Shown in pieces: positions 1 through 15,180 of a stretch of 64,000 nt of DNA; within the stretch, counting starts at the first letter, position 1, and each line of letters starts with the position of its first letter. The translations under genes were made by a program, and so were the position numbers. The stretch is from Scylla paramamosain (lineage: Eukaryota > Arthropoda > Malacostraca > Decapoda > Portunidae). Below the pieces are notes generated by a model, which worked only from the letters and a program-made list of their open reading frames with translations, did not search any database and was not told the DNA's origin. Location: the NCBI RefSeq assembly GCF_035594125.1, contig NC_087156.1:17762997-17826996 (forward strand), written 5' to 3'.

Positions 1-600
1 GGCAGGTAAGAGAGGACCCGAAAGGAGAGAGACGGAAAGGATAGAAGCTGGGAAAGCGTAGGAAAAGACCGTGTAAAGTTGGATAAGGGAACGGTGGGAG
101 TGAAAAGACCTACAGAGATATTAAAAAGAATGTATGAGAGAACGCAAAAGGAGAAACACTTAGAAAATACAAAATGGGAAAGCGCAGGAAAAGGATGTGT
201 AAGAGGATAAAGTTGAATAGTGTACCCATAGACAGGGTAAAAAAGAGGGATAAACTGCTATTAAGAAGTAAGGAAACGTAAAATATGGAAAAGTAAAGAA
301 ACGGAAAAGTGCTTAGAGAAACAGAGACACGATTAGGAAGACAAGGAAAGAGGAAAGGAAGGAAAATGGTAAAGTGTGGGCGTAGATGAAGGGCAAGCAG
401 AAAATGGAAAATGACGGAGGGCATGAGTGTTTGGAGGAAGTGAGGATGAGTTAAAGGCGAGTGGAAGGAAAGGTGTGAGTAAAGGAAGGTGAGGAGGTGG
501 TGAGGTGGGAAGGAGAGGACATGGGAGGGAGGAAAGGGAGTGAAGTAAAGGGAGGAACAAGGTGTTATCTTTATGCGGCTAGGTTGGCATTCCATTACGA
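1..600. repeat. Purine-rich tract with imperfect 126-bp duplication
   Basis: The plus strand is strongly purine-biased. A stretch beginning at 51 (GGAAAGCGTAGGAAAAG) recurs at 177 with a few differences, followed in both places by similar GTGTAA...GATAA sequence. This implies a decayed tandem duplication of period about 126 bp. The open frames on either strand here are only composition effects. No gene is recognised. Confidence 0.5.
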
Positions 601-717
601 CTCAAAGGAAATTAATAAATGTTCTGTTGCATGGAGGAGGAGAAGGAGGAAGGGAAGAAAGGATAATGGTGGACTATCATATATTTTTTTTCACGTTTTC
701 ATTGTTCATTCAAGATT

Positions 718-1438
<721 letters not shown>

Positions 1439-1522
<84 letters not shown>
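1439..1522. repeat. (CT)n microsatellite
   Basis: About 42 uninterrupted CT units. Confidence 0.98.
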
Positions 1523-1524
<2 letters not shown>

Positions 1525-1664
1525 CTGCTCGCTCCTCCTCCTACTCCTCCTCTGCCTCCTCCTCCCACTCAATGCTGGTAATAATGTAAAATTGGAACGC
1601 GCTACGTGATTTGCCTGATTACGTATTGAGCAGAAAGTCTATAAGAAATTCTGATTTTTTATAC

Positions 1665-1688
1665 ATGTGTGTGTGTGTGTGTGTGTGT
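1665..1688. repeat. (GT)n microsatellite, short
   Basis: Twelve GT/TG units in otherwise unique sequence. The surrounding region 1560-2040 shows no recognisable gene. Confidence 0.95.
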
Positions 1689-2048
1689 ATTGGTGGGTGA
1701 GCGTGGGTGTGTGGGTGCGCCTTCTTAGAAATTCTGAGGTGGGGGCACGAGGGGCGGCCACCTACAGGAGTGCACGACAAGGGCAAAATACGCGCACGCT
1801 AAATTAATAAGCCTCATGGTGTTGCCGAAATTAACAACAGGTCGTACTGTGTAATTCCCAGAGTTCCTCCCGCCGCGCACCTGCCCGGCCGACCGAGGGA
1901 ACGAAACCCAGGCACGTGCACTCCATTATAGAAATATCGATATAGCGATGAATTTTACAAACTTGAACTACTCTCTTTCCTTAATATTGCTACAATTTTA
2001 AAAAAGTTATTGCGGTGAGGTTGAGAAGTTACCTTTTTCCACTTCCTC

Positions 2049-2049
2049 T

Positions 2050-2084
<35 letters not shown>

Positions 2085-2087
2085 TGT
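2049..2087. repeat. Poly(T) followed by (GT)n
   Basis: A run of 23 T is followed directly by eight GT units. The compound tract precedes the tandem duplication at 2100-2330. Confidence 0.95.
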
Positions 2088-2099
2088 CTGTAAGCACTA

Positions 2100-2330
2100 A
2101 AGAGATAGCTCAATAAAAAAATAAAAAAAATCAAAAAAATGAAGAGTATAGGCAAGCATCGTGATTTTATTTCGTTCATTTAAGCTTCATTTCTGCTGTA
2201 GTTGCTCCTCCTTCTTTCGCCTACGTAACTACTTGATATAGCTCAGTAATAAACAATGAAGTGTGTAAATAAGCATGCTGATGTTATTTCCTTCAGTTAG
2301 GCATTATTTTTCCCGCAGTTGTATATATAT
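2100..2330. repeat. Imperfect tandem duplication, period about 133 bp
   Basis: The block ATAGCTCAATAAA...AAGCATCGTGATTTTATTTCGTTCA...CTGCTGTAGTTG starting near 2105 is repeated from about 2237 as ATAGCTCAGTAATAAA...AAGCATGCTGATGTTATTTCCTTCA...CCGCAGTTG. Both copies have substitutions and small indels, so the duplication is old. It has no coding content. Confidence 0.7.
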
Positions 2331-2339
2331 GACATCACA

Positions 2340-3238
2340 GCTGGCAGGTCAGATAAGAAAGAAATATATAATACGCACGTAAGTGAAAGTCATCTCGAAC
2401 ATATAAAACGAAGAATAATTTGCAAATATTAATGGAAATAGGCAAAAAAAAAAAAAGGAAGAAAGAAAAATACGACCGCACATCACAAAGAGCAACATAA
2501 CCCTAATCGAAAACAAGAAACGTATGAACGAAACACAAATCAGCAACAACACGCAAGAAACAAGAGAACAAACCATCCAGAAACAAAAAAAAAAAAAGGG
2601 GGTGGCTATTTTAAAATGTAACACGAAGACAAGGCGGAGGCAGAGGAGGAAGAGGAGGAAGAAAGATGAAGAGTAGGAACTAAGGACAAATAAGAACCAT
2701 GAAAGACGAGAAGGAAATAACAAACGATAAAATAATAGAATGAATACAAAAAACCCAAACAAGAGGAGAAGGAGAAGGAACGAAGGGATAATGAAATCAA
2801 CGGAGGATAAAAACGAGGGAAGGAAGAGGATGAGGTTAAAGAAAGAGTGGTGGGGCGGCGTTCCCTCAGCATGACAGCAGCACTAATGGTCCATGATTGC
2901 CTGCGGAACGCGTACTATCGGCAAGAACAAGATATTCAGTGCCGACAATGCTCGCTTAGGGACTTACAGGGAAGAGTCAGTGAGGCGAGGCAAGGCGGAG
3001 GCAGCAGGACCAAGAGCAATGGATGAAGACGGCTTACACTCGCGGCTAAGAGGGAGATACACACAAGAAAGGAGGTAATGAAGGAGAAATTGGGCAGTAA
3101 TGCATCCAGGTGTTTCTTGATGAGTTACTTGAAGGACACTTTATGGGGAACAAGAAAACTTGATGGTTGAATGGAGGGAAAAATTATGTGATTAAAGGAA
3201 TGTTACGTCACAGCGTTGATACAGAAAATATCACGTGA
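2340..3238. other. Purine-rich unique spacer
   Basis: The plus strand is A- and G-rich, with poly(A) at 2443-2456 and 2586-2597. The minus-strand Phe/Leu/Ser-rich open frames follow from this composition. A plus frame at 2893-3078 (61 codons) resembles no family I know. No gene is called. Confidence 0.5.
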
Positions 3239-3240
3239 GA

Positions 3241-3436
3241 GAATTCTATAAAATACTAACATGTGAATAATGCTTTGTGAAAGATTATATTTGTTGATAC
3301 GGATGTATGAGGAAACAATGTCATATATGAGCAGGGAAATATTCTAAAATGATAACGTGAAAATAGTTGTTTGTGACATATTACATTTATAAATACGAAA
3401 GTGTGAGGAAACAATACCACACACCAGCAGGAGATA
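3241..3436. repeat. Imperfect tandem duplication, period about 97 bp
   Basis: Unit one runs from GAATTCTATAAAATACTAAC at 3241 and unit two from ATATTCTAAAATGATAAC near 3339. Both end in TGTGAGGAAACAAT/TATGAGGAAACAAT followed by a GAGCAGG/CAGCAGG motif. GAGGAAACAAT occurs at 3309 and 3405, 96 bp apart. Confidence 0.75.
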
Positions 3437-3763
3437 TAATTAATTACACATAATCAGACAGCTCGTGGTTCCTCGTGGTTCGCAAAAGGCAATATTACCA
3501 GAAAATATTTGGTATTAGTGTCGACAGCCCGCAATGAACTGGTAAGAAATAACAATTAATACTATTACCTTACATCACACAGTGCAATGCCATTAATAAG
3601 GCGTCACCGCGTGGAATCACAGGCTGGTCCAATACGTCTGGTCCGGGGGAAGTGGAGGTGAAATATAATGACACACTTTGGAATCTGTTCATTGCAGAGT
3701 TCTATGAGACACGAGGAGACACTATCTCGCCGACAACACTTTACACTTAACCTCAAATATAAT

Positions 3764-3766
<3 letters not shown>

Positions 3767-3852
<86 letters not shown>
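3767..3852. repeat. (CT)n microsatellite
   Basis: About 43 CT units, with a single CTG variant at the right edge. Confidence 0.98.
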
Positions 3853-3860
<8 letters not shown>

Positions 3861-3897
3861 CTTAATATCATCCCACGCATGCACACAGTCATATTAA

Positions 3898-3950
3898 CAC
3901 TAATAATAATAATAATAATAATTACAATAGCCATCACAATAAAAAAATAA

Positions 3951-3984
<34 letters not shown>
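3898..3984. repeat. (TAA)n compound microsatellite
   Basis: Two TAA/AAT arrays (3898-3921 and 3950-3984) are separated by a short A-rich spacer. Confidence 0.95.
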
Positions 3985-3988
<4 letters not shown>

Positions 3989-4079
3989 CATTACATTCCT
4001 TTTACAGCCCATACTTTTACTAACACATATTCTTCTACACTAATCTATCGCGCACGCCGCCTCGCTTCATAGAATATTA

Positions 4080-4500
4080 TAAAGAACATGAGGCGGAAAG
4101 GAGAAAGAACAATCATATAATGCATGAAGGAAGAGGAACAGGTAACGGAAATGTACGAAAAAAGAAGGGAGAGAGAGAAAGTAAGAAAAGATAACCAGAA
4201 GAAACGAAAAACATCAGCAAAAGGAGAATTGAAGAGGGAGTGTGGTGAATGAAGGAGAAGCAGAAGGAAATGGCAAAAATGTAAATGGAAAGAGGAAGTG
4301 TATAAAGAAAAGAAGACACGTAAGAAAATGATAACCAGATGAGGCGAGAGAAAGTGAAGAAGGAGAAGGGAGATGTAGAAGAAAAGGAAATAAAAACAAG
4401 AGGAGGAAGAACTAGAAGGAATAGGGGAGAAAAAAAAACGACGGAGGGAGAAGTAGGAAGAAATCATCAAAAAAAGTGAAGGAGGGAGAACTAGAAGAAG
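4080..4500. repeat. Purine-rich tract with about 140-bp periodicity
   Basis: GTAAGAAAAGATAACCAGA at 4181 recurs as TAAGAAAATGATAACCAGA at 4321, a 140-bp offset, within A/G-biased sequence. Long minus-strand open frames here are pyrimidine-strand artefacts. Confidence 0.5.
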
Positions 4501-4965
4501 AAAAATAAAAGTAGAAGGGAGAAGGGACCAGCTCTGATTGAGAACGTCGACGAAAGCACCCGGACACTATTGCGAGGAGAGCGATTGACTGTCATAGGAG
4601 TTAAAGGAGGCGTGGGGGTTGATTACAAGTGAATAGTAGGCATCTGGTTAGCATCAGAGCCTGGGGAGGGATGGCGATAAGTAGCCTGACGGAGTGAAGG
4701 ACCTGAGAGGTATTAGGGACGTGATGTGGTGTTAGGTCACTGAGAAAAAGACGGAAAGGCTGGCTGGGCTGAGGGGCTGAGAGGCGATGAGAGGGACAAA
4801 GGGAAGGTATGAGAAGGTATGACGATGGTATGATGGGCTGATAGGGTCTCTGGACGAGGGAAGGGGCAAAGGAAAGATATGGGAATGTATCGATGATGAG
4901 AGATGAGGTATGGGGATGAAATGGACGATGAGAGGTGCTGAGAAAAAGTATGGAAAAGGTATGGT

Positions 4966-4970
<5 letters not shown>

Positions 4971-5046
<76 letters not shown>
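4971..5046. repeat. (CT)n microsatellite
   Basis: About 38 uninterrupted CT units. Confidence 0.98.
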
Positions 5047-5050
<4 letters not shown>

Positions 5051-5360
5051 CCTCATTTATCTTTTTAACCATTTGAAAATCAATACGGAATGTTCTTATT
5101 TGCGACGAAGCGGCGTAATGTTTCCCCAGAGACCGTGTTAAGACAGGAGTGAATTACAACCCCTGCTTCTGTCAGCTTAAGGTCTTTAAGATACCTATGC
5201 TGGTGGATGAGAACTGCGAGAAAGTATTTACGATGACTGAAACCGTGAAATAACTTTATGTTGTTGAATAATAAAAGAAAATATATATAGTACATATTTC
5301 ATAGTAAATAAAAGTTTGATAAGTTTGTGAAACGAAGGACCATAATAGGTAATAAGGCGT

Positions 5361-5362
<2 letters not shown>

Positions 5363-5444
<82 letters not shown>
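5363..5444. repeat. (AC)n microsatellite
   Basis: About 41 uninterrupted AC units. Confidence 0.98.
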
Positions 5445-5446
<2 letters not shown>

Positions 5447-5815
5447 GCTCTCTCCATCAAAATTACTGTGACCTGGACTGTCAAGGAAAAGGAATGTGAA
5501 TGATCTTAAAAAGTCGCATTTATGAAAAATGGTAAAAAAAAAAAGCAAGGAATGTAATATAAGCTACCTCATACCATTCCTTTCTTCTCTATCAAAGGGG
5601 CTTACGAGAACACCTGACGAGAGCGAGAGAGTGTGCGAATATAAAAGTTTCTACAGATGAAATAAAGGTAAAGGTGTATCATTAACTCACCATAACTAAT
5701 GGATACGAAGCTAAGCAGCGTTTTGCTAGAAAAAGGAAATGCATAAGAGAAAAGCAGAAAAAAAAAAAAACAATGCAAGGTTAAAAGAAAAAAAATCATC
5801 TTTACATGTGAGACG

Positions 5816-6213
<398 letters not shown>

Positions 6214-6365
6214 TTCGAGCTAATAACACCTGCATAATCACTTACGCTACACCTACTGTAGGAAATGGGAGCAAAACAGTGTGCACCTGATCTGCTGAAT
6301 CACTGTGGACCCTCTCCCTAGGCACGCCGAGCCAAGCAACCGGACTGAACCCAACTGTGACTCGC

Positions 6366-6393
6366 CCACCACCACCACCACCACCACCACCAC
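6366..6393. repeat. (CAC)n microsatellite
   Basis: About nine CAC/ACC units in unique sequence. Confidence 0.95.
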
Positions 6394-6714
6394 TAGCAAG
6401 GGGTAGCGGTGCAATTATAACAGGAGATAATTTTCACGAATATATGCCGACAAAAAATTTAAATACATGCATAAATGTTTAAAAAGGGAAGAAAAATAAT
6501 ACTTACAACTGATGATAACGGTAGAAAGAGGAGGAAAAGTTTATGTTTATTATGCCCGAGAAGAAATAATGCATAAAAATTACAACAGTTCAAGATAAGT
6601 CATGGAAGAAAAACAGTTAAGTGTGTAATAAATAGCAATAAAGATAACAGATGAAAAACACAAATTAAGATAAGTTTTGTAAAATATAACAAAAAAAAAC
6701 TTAAAACATTCTAA

Positions 6715-6817
<103 letters not shown>

Positions 6818-6933
6818 TGTGGAGTTCAAATGTAACAAAAAAGACAGGGATAAAGTGCCTTAATACTTTAGCTAAATATCATATAATTACAAAATTTAGC
6901 TCTTGAATAGACAGACAGACAGAGACAGACAGA

Positions 6934-7909
6934 AAACTAGCCATACAGACATAAATATCAGTAGATGGACAGACAAAAGCCAAACTGATGGAGTGAGAAA
7001 TAAAAAGAGCGTTAAAAAAAACATCCACAGAAGCTAACATGTAGAAGCAGAGAACGTTGTTATTACATTTTATTAATAATTTCTATCATGTTCATTCATA
7101 GAGACAAATATAAAAGTTGCATATTGAAAAAAATGCTTGAAATCTGGGACCATCAGAAGCAAGAAATTGACGGATCTGACATTTCTACCTCCAGATTAAA
7201 AACTCCACCTTATTAAAGAAGGATTTAATTTAGGTGGGTTAGGTAAAAAATAACACTTGTCCTCGCAAAACAGGTCTTTCTATTTACTCAGCATGAAAAT
7301 ATCATCCACATCCTCTATAATACACAACAGCATCACCTTACAAGCAGAGATAAACCATAAGAAATAATAAACGCCAAAAGAACAAAGTCAAGGAGACGGG
7401 AAGGAACAAAGGGGCAGTGACACAGACTCACAGGGACGCACAGGTATGATGACGATAACAAAGGCGCCTCAGAATAGCACGAGGCAAGAAGAACGAAGAA
7501 ACATCGAGATTTACTGGAATAGTCGTGCGTCTCGCAGTGGAGGGCTGTTGAGAAGAGTGGAGGACACGTGTCAAGGATAAATGTATAAATGATGGATGGA
7601 TTGGCTGGTGATGAGTATTCAGTTGGTATTCGTTCCCTTAATACTTTCCTGTCGGACAGTTTTGAATCCATAATTACACGAGATTTTTTTTTTTTTTACT
7701 CCAGTCTTAAATAAATGGTTTTGGAGCATATAATAATAATAAAAAAAATAGCTTCTTCCTTTATCAATTTCTTGTGTTTATCCAGGGAAACCATTCTTAC
7801 AATAACTGTATCATAAAACTGTTAAGATTTAATGCCAGTAAGTACATAAAAAACACAGAAGAATCCCATGAAGAAAACAGAAAGGAGGAAAAAGAAGAAA
7901 GAAAAAAAG
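6934..7909. other. A/T-rich unique spacer
   Basis: No array above 20 bp except poly(T) at 7686-7698. A 112-codon minus-strand frame (7333-7671) has no motif or composition I recognise and is not called. Nothing else is seen. Confidence 0.45.
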
Positions 7910-7939
7910 AAGGAAGGAAGGAAGGAAGGAAGGAAGGAA
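7910..7939. repeat. (GGAA)n microsatellite
   Basis: About seven AAGG units within a longer A/G-biased tract. Confidence 0.93.
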
Positions 7940-8036
7940 AATAGAAAGAAATACCATTAAGTAAATAAAAAGACAGAATCAGAATGAGAGAAGCAGAATT
8001 AATGAGAGTGGATGAGTGATTGCAAAGGAAAGGGCA

Positions 8037-8039
<3 letters not shown>

Positions 8040-8127
<88 letters not shown>
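8040..8127. repeat. (GA)n microsatellite
   Basis: About 44 uninterrupted GA units. Confidence 0.98.
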
Positions 8128-8833
<706 letters not shown>

Positions 8834-9314
8834 GTGTATAGTACATAGGGCGTGGAGATGTAACGGGTGAGGGAAGAAGGGTAGGAAGAAGGAAGTGATG
8901 GTGGTAAGATGGAGGAGGAGGAGAGGGAGAAGGAGGGTGAAGAGGAGGAGGAGGAAGAGCTTGTGTCTGGTGGGTGGGGCCGTGATGGGTACAGCTGATA
9001 AACTTGTCTGATTAATTGCTGTCTGCGGGCCCTCGCCCACAAAAGGCAGGGCAGAGCGCTGCGGGAGGACATTCGGACAAGGCAAACAAATTAGCATACT
9101 CACAATGCTCGCTAAATTAGAGAAGGACAAGTGGCATGCGAAACACCGACATTTTGAACATTTTTATCACATGTCCTCGGGTCCTAAGTATCTTTTTATG
9201 TCTATTTTTTTTTTTTTTTTTGACGTCAGAATGAATGAACGTATTTCCCTTTCTCATTTAATTTAATTGTCAATATACCTCAGTTATAGTAGCAATAATA
9301 TTAATGGTAAAGGT

Positions 9315-9499
9315 TGTAGTAGTAGTAGTTTAACTGGTAAGTGGGTGTTGTGATAGCAGTATATAAGTAGTAGTAGTGATGGTGATAGTGATGGTGACTG
9401 AAAGTGATGTTTTTATTGTGGGTGTAAATGTAGCAGCAGCAGCAATAACAGTAGTATCAGCAGCACTATAATAGTAGTAGTAGTAGTAGTAGTAGTAGT
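9315..9499. repeat. (GTA)n-rich cluster
   Basis: Short GTA arrays at about 9315-9330 and 9472-9499 flank an interrupted GTA/GCA/GAT region. The composition is uniform across the cluster. Confidence 0.85.
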
Positions 9500-9678
9500 T
9501 TTTTAATAGAACGAGACATGGAAAGAAATTTGACATACGACCAATAAACATTAAGTGGGAAGAGAAGAGGAGGAGCATAAGATAGTAAGGAATATTGTTC
9601 CCAAGGCCATGAGGGCAGGTAACTAGAAATTATGAGAGGAAAAATCTAACTTTCTTTTCAGGAGGAAGTTGATAAAAG

Positions 9679-11416
<1,738 letters not shown>

Positions 11417-11418
<2 letters not shown>

Positions 11419-11448
11419 TATATATAATATATATAATATATATATATA

Positions 11449-11528
<80 letters not shown>
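11417..11528. repeat. (TA)n/(TAATA)n array
   Basis: Begins at the truncation point of the LINE as TATATAATATATAATA and passes into pure TA. It may be the other half of the AT array into which the LINE inserted. Confidence 0.95.
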
Positions 11529-11531
<3 letters not shown>

Positions 11532-11649
11532 CTATGAAAACTTGCGAATTATTAATAATACAAAGATGACGTGTGGAAATCAGCAACACGACAATTTTTC
11601 AGGCATCGCGAAATATAAAGAAGTTACAGAACGACAGGATGATTTCTTA

Positions 11650-12235
11650 AGGCAGGAGAAGTCTAAAGCGTGAAAGTTGGACGAGAAGTGAAGCGTTTGG
11701 AGCCCTGAAGAAAATGAAGTGCGGAAGGTCACCTGAAATGGATGTGATTAAAGTGGAATTGCTTCAGAAAGAGAGGGAGTGTGCGGTGATGCGGCGGGTT
11801 AGTGTGGTAATGGTGTTCATTTCATGTTGGGAGGGGGGGTGATGAACCTGAAGAATGGCAGGAAGCGAGGATTGTGACACTGCATGGCGGTAATAGCAAT
11901 GGGATTCAGAAAATTACAGGGGAGGAAGACTACATTAACATATATAACAATAAAAGCTATACAGAAGTGACAAAGTTATTCACAAGAGTGTGTGCCAAAG
12001 TGCAAGTGAACAAGGCAGTTTCAGGGCGGGTGGTGAGGAATGGATGTGGTGCACGAATATATCAGGTATTTGGGCGTGTCTAAGTGTGTCTGGGTGTGAA
12101 GTTCTCGGGCAAGGTAAATGTTTATATGCAGTATTCCTGGACTTGCCGGAAAGCTTACGACAAGACTGCCAGAATAAGAACGTGGTGCGTACTAATATGG
12201 CATAGTAGAATGATTTCACAATCAACAGGAAAGAG
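11650..12235 (+). pseudogene. Decayed RTE-like LINE reverse transcriptase relic
   Basis: Reading across frames gives an ordered series of RT landmarks. Around 11705-11765 is ALKKMKCGRSPEMDVIKVE (RTE-type consensus has KMKxGKAxGxDGI). Around 11840-11880 is EEWQEARIVTLHG (consensus PxxWxxAxIVPLxKG). Around 12040-12075 is GCGARIYQVF (consensus GCxDQIF). Around 12110-12165 is GKVNVY followed in another frame by FLDLPE and KAYDK (consensus KDVYxxFMDLEKAYD). Several frameshifts and stops separate them. The assignment rests on motif order, not alignment. Confidence 0.65.
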
Positions 12236-12249
12236 TGAAAAAAAAAAAA

Positions 12250-12637
12250 ATGTTATATATGTTTGAGTATACTTGCTTCATTGATGTTTAACAGAGTTAT
12301 GAAAGTAAAACTCAGAATTATGAATCAAATGTGAAATAAGGCTAACAATATATAATGGAAAGCAAATCAATTACTAATTACACATCAGCTTTAATCATAT
12401 AATATAGTGTAACTAAAATAAGAATGTTACCAGTGACTGAGAAACCCCAACGCGATGAGGTGTTGCGGAATCAAATACTTACAAAATGTTCATGTAGTTT
12501 CAAATTATGAGTGCATGTATATAACAAGCTGTAAAATGCCTTATTTGGATAGAGATATTGATGGCAGCAATGTTTCCTTATAAGGTGTGGTAAAGAGGCA
12601 CGCAGTTTGGACAGCACATACTATATTACACATAAGA

Positions 12638-12639
<2 letters not shown>
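12250..12639. other. A/T-rich unique spacer
   Basis: Unique A/T-rich sequence with no ORF of note and no repeat found. Confidence 0.4.
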
Positions 12640-12678
<39 letters not shown>

Positions 12679-12696
12679 ATAGTAGTAGTAGTAGTA

Positions 12697-12734
<38 letters not shown>

Positions 12735-12776
12735 CGTAGTAGTAGTAGTAGTAGTAGTAGAACTAGTAGTAGTAGT
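12640..12776. repeat. (GTA)n microsatellite, interrupted
   Basis: About 45 AGT units with scattered single-base variants (AAT, GAA, TCG, AAC), so it is older than the pure dinucleotide arrays. Confidence 0.97.
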
Positions 12777-13399
12777 GAGGTCGTAGTGCTCTTTGACATA
12801 CGAGTATATTCAAATACATTCTTCAGCACTCACATCAATATTCGTGTTTTATATCTCCACTCGCCTCCCCACAAACTAACCAAATAAACATAAAAGCACC
12901 TGGACCGAGGAGACGGACATCCAATCCACACCTGACACAACTCGCGGGACATAAGTTCATCGACCTACAAGTTCCGGTGCGCGCCGTAACTCACTGGCGG
13001 GTATACTTCGCTAATACATATCAAGATCCCGCGACGCCGTGTTTGCGATGTGGAAAACTAATGAGAATGACTGGAGCCAAAGTACTTCGGGAGCGTCATT
13101 ACGTATGCTCTTTGTGGCAAACTTCATTTTCTTTCTGTCTCTAGTCTTCCATTGGAGTGCTTTTTTTTTTTTCTCTCTCTCTCTCCTACCTACCTTCCCC
13201 TTCCGTTATTCATCCAAGCATTCATTTTCCCCTCCTACTCATTTCTGCCTTTCTTCTCTCCCACCGCCACTTATTACTCTCGGCTCTAATCTCTCGCTTT
13301 TCATCCTGGTGCTCCCTACTCAGGTATACAGTACGATCTCCTCCTCTCCAGCCTTCCCTTTCATCAGCACGGGAACCCTCAAGCCGGCATATACATACT

Positions 13400-13403
<4 letters not shown>
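12777..13403. other. Unique spacer with pyrimidine-rich end
   Basis: Mixed-composition sequence to about 13140, then increasingly pyrimidine-rich toward the following (CT)n. Frames through it depend on the CT array. No gene is recognised. Confidence 0.4.

Positions 13404-13490
<87 letters not shown>
13404..13490. repeat. (CT)n microsatellite
   Basis: About 43 uninterrupted CT units. Confidence 0.98.
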
Positions 13491-13496
<6 letters not shown>

Positions 13497-14114
13497 CTTT
13501 CTTGCTTATTGATAATTCTCTTTGTCGCTCTTTGTCGATAGCACGATGGGCAGCAAATACAAATGGAATTGCAGCAGAAAAATAACATTATGCATTGATT
13601 TCAGTTACCACCCCCCGCCCGAACCCGCCGCGGTCACGGAAGCTAGCGCGGAGGAAATACTGCCAGTCCATAATATCGGTCCCGCGCTAATTTACATCAG
13701 AGAGCGCTAATGTGGAGCAGGGTAAGGTCTGGATCCGTGCATTATTCAGGATAGTCAAGGCACGTAATGGTGATGGAGATGGAGAGGTACATGTATTTTC
13801 TCCTCCTTTTTTTTCACTCTCTCTCACACTCTCATGTCCTCCTCGCTCGGGTTCATTGACACGTGTTCGGAGGAGACTCTTCACGGGTTTAATCCAAGGG
13901 TGACGCGAGGCCTTGGGTGGCTTGGTTGTGTTGGTTGTGTTAGGTGGGAACTCTGGAGCGTCCGTCCGCCTGTTCGTCGTGGCGGTGCGAGATCGATGGG
14001 TAATGAGTGTGTGTTGGGTTACAGTGCGGCGTAATAGGCGGCGGAGTGCAGCTGTAATGGTGTCATGAATCTTTGGCTCATGGAAGTATGTTTTGTTGGC
14101 AGCCGTGGTAGTGG

Positions 14115-14118
<4 letters not shown>
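13491..14118. other. GC-richer unique spacer
   Basis: Moderately CpG-containing sequence (for example 13610-13690 and 13860-14030). No exon with recognisable protein similarity was found. A conserved-element test would be the useful check. Confidence 0.35.

Positions 14119-14149
<31 letters not shown>
14119..14149. repeat. (GT)n microsatellite
   Basis: About 15 GT units, followed by GGT-rich sequence at 14208-14240. Confidence 0.96.
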
Positions 14150-14150
<1 letters not shown>

Positions 14151-14339
14151 CTTGCTTCGGTTTGTGTGTTTTACGTGTAGTTTCAATTATTCATATAGAG
14201 TGTGTGTAGTGGTGGTGGTGGGTGGTGGTGGTGGAGTGTGTAGTAATATGAAGGTGTGCAAGCAGTGTGGGAAAGTATTGCGTGTTGTGGTGGTTGTTTT
14301 CACGTAGTAATTGGTTGTTGCTGGTACTACTGCCATTGA

Positions 14340-14510
14340 TTACTATTATAATTGTTAACAGCTACTACTACTACTACCCCATACCACTGGCTACTATTGG
14401 TATTGCTATTACTATCACTAATTTCTGTGATCAATATCGCCACAAATGTTACTACTACTATTACTATTACAACTAATACTACTACGACTACTACCACCAC
14501 CACTGAGACG
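14340..14510. repeat. (TAC)n-rich cluster
   Basis: Interrupted ACT/TAC arrays at 14361-14377 and 14449-14503 with intervening TATTACT variants. The open frames are low-complexity. Confidence 0.85.
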
Positions 14511-14923
14511 ACGTGGAAGAAACATAAGCAAGACAAGACGCCGTACTCACACACACACGCACGTACTTTTACAATCACATCTAAAAGCATTCCCTCACAC
14601 CTTTGCCTCTAGGCCTCCAGTGGGCTGAGGAGCGACTCTCACAGACATCAGTGCGCGAGGGTCAGCTGGGCGGCATACTGAAGTAGTAGTGTGTGAAAGG
14701 TCATTGTCATTTTTCTTATTTCTTTTACTGGTAACAGTGGGTGTGGTTAAGGGTGGGACCGGCATCCTAAACGGGCATTCTTTTTTTCTTATATAGTTTT
14801 TTTTTTTTTTTTGCATTCTTCTCTGGCTTGCCTAATTGACATGCATAAAAGTAAAGAATAAATATGAAGGAAAAAATTAAATCAGGTACCTTCAATATTA
14901 AATAGTGGTGCTGTATTTTAATT

Positions 14924-14924
<1 letters not shown>

Positions 14925-14977
<53 letters not shown>

Positions 14978-14999
14978 ACCACACACACACCACACACAC
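14925..14999. repeat. (AC)n microsatellite, interrupted
   Basis: About 25 AC units, then CCACC and two shorter AC runs. Confidence 0.96.
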
Positions 15000-15114
15000 A
15001 AACAAAAACCGTTACCTTTCCAACCCCCCTCTCCTTCCTTTCCCCCCAAAAAAAAGAAGGAAAAAAAGAAAAAAGGTCACAGCAGATAATACCATTAAAA
15101 ATACACGGTCGAAT

Positions 15115-15118
<4 letters not shown>

Positions 15119-15176
<58 letters not shown>
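15119..15176. repeat. (CT)n microsatellite
   Basis: About 29 uninterrupted CT units. Confidence 0.98.
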
Positions 15177-15180
<4 letters not shown>

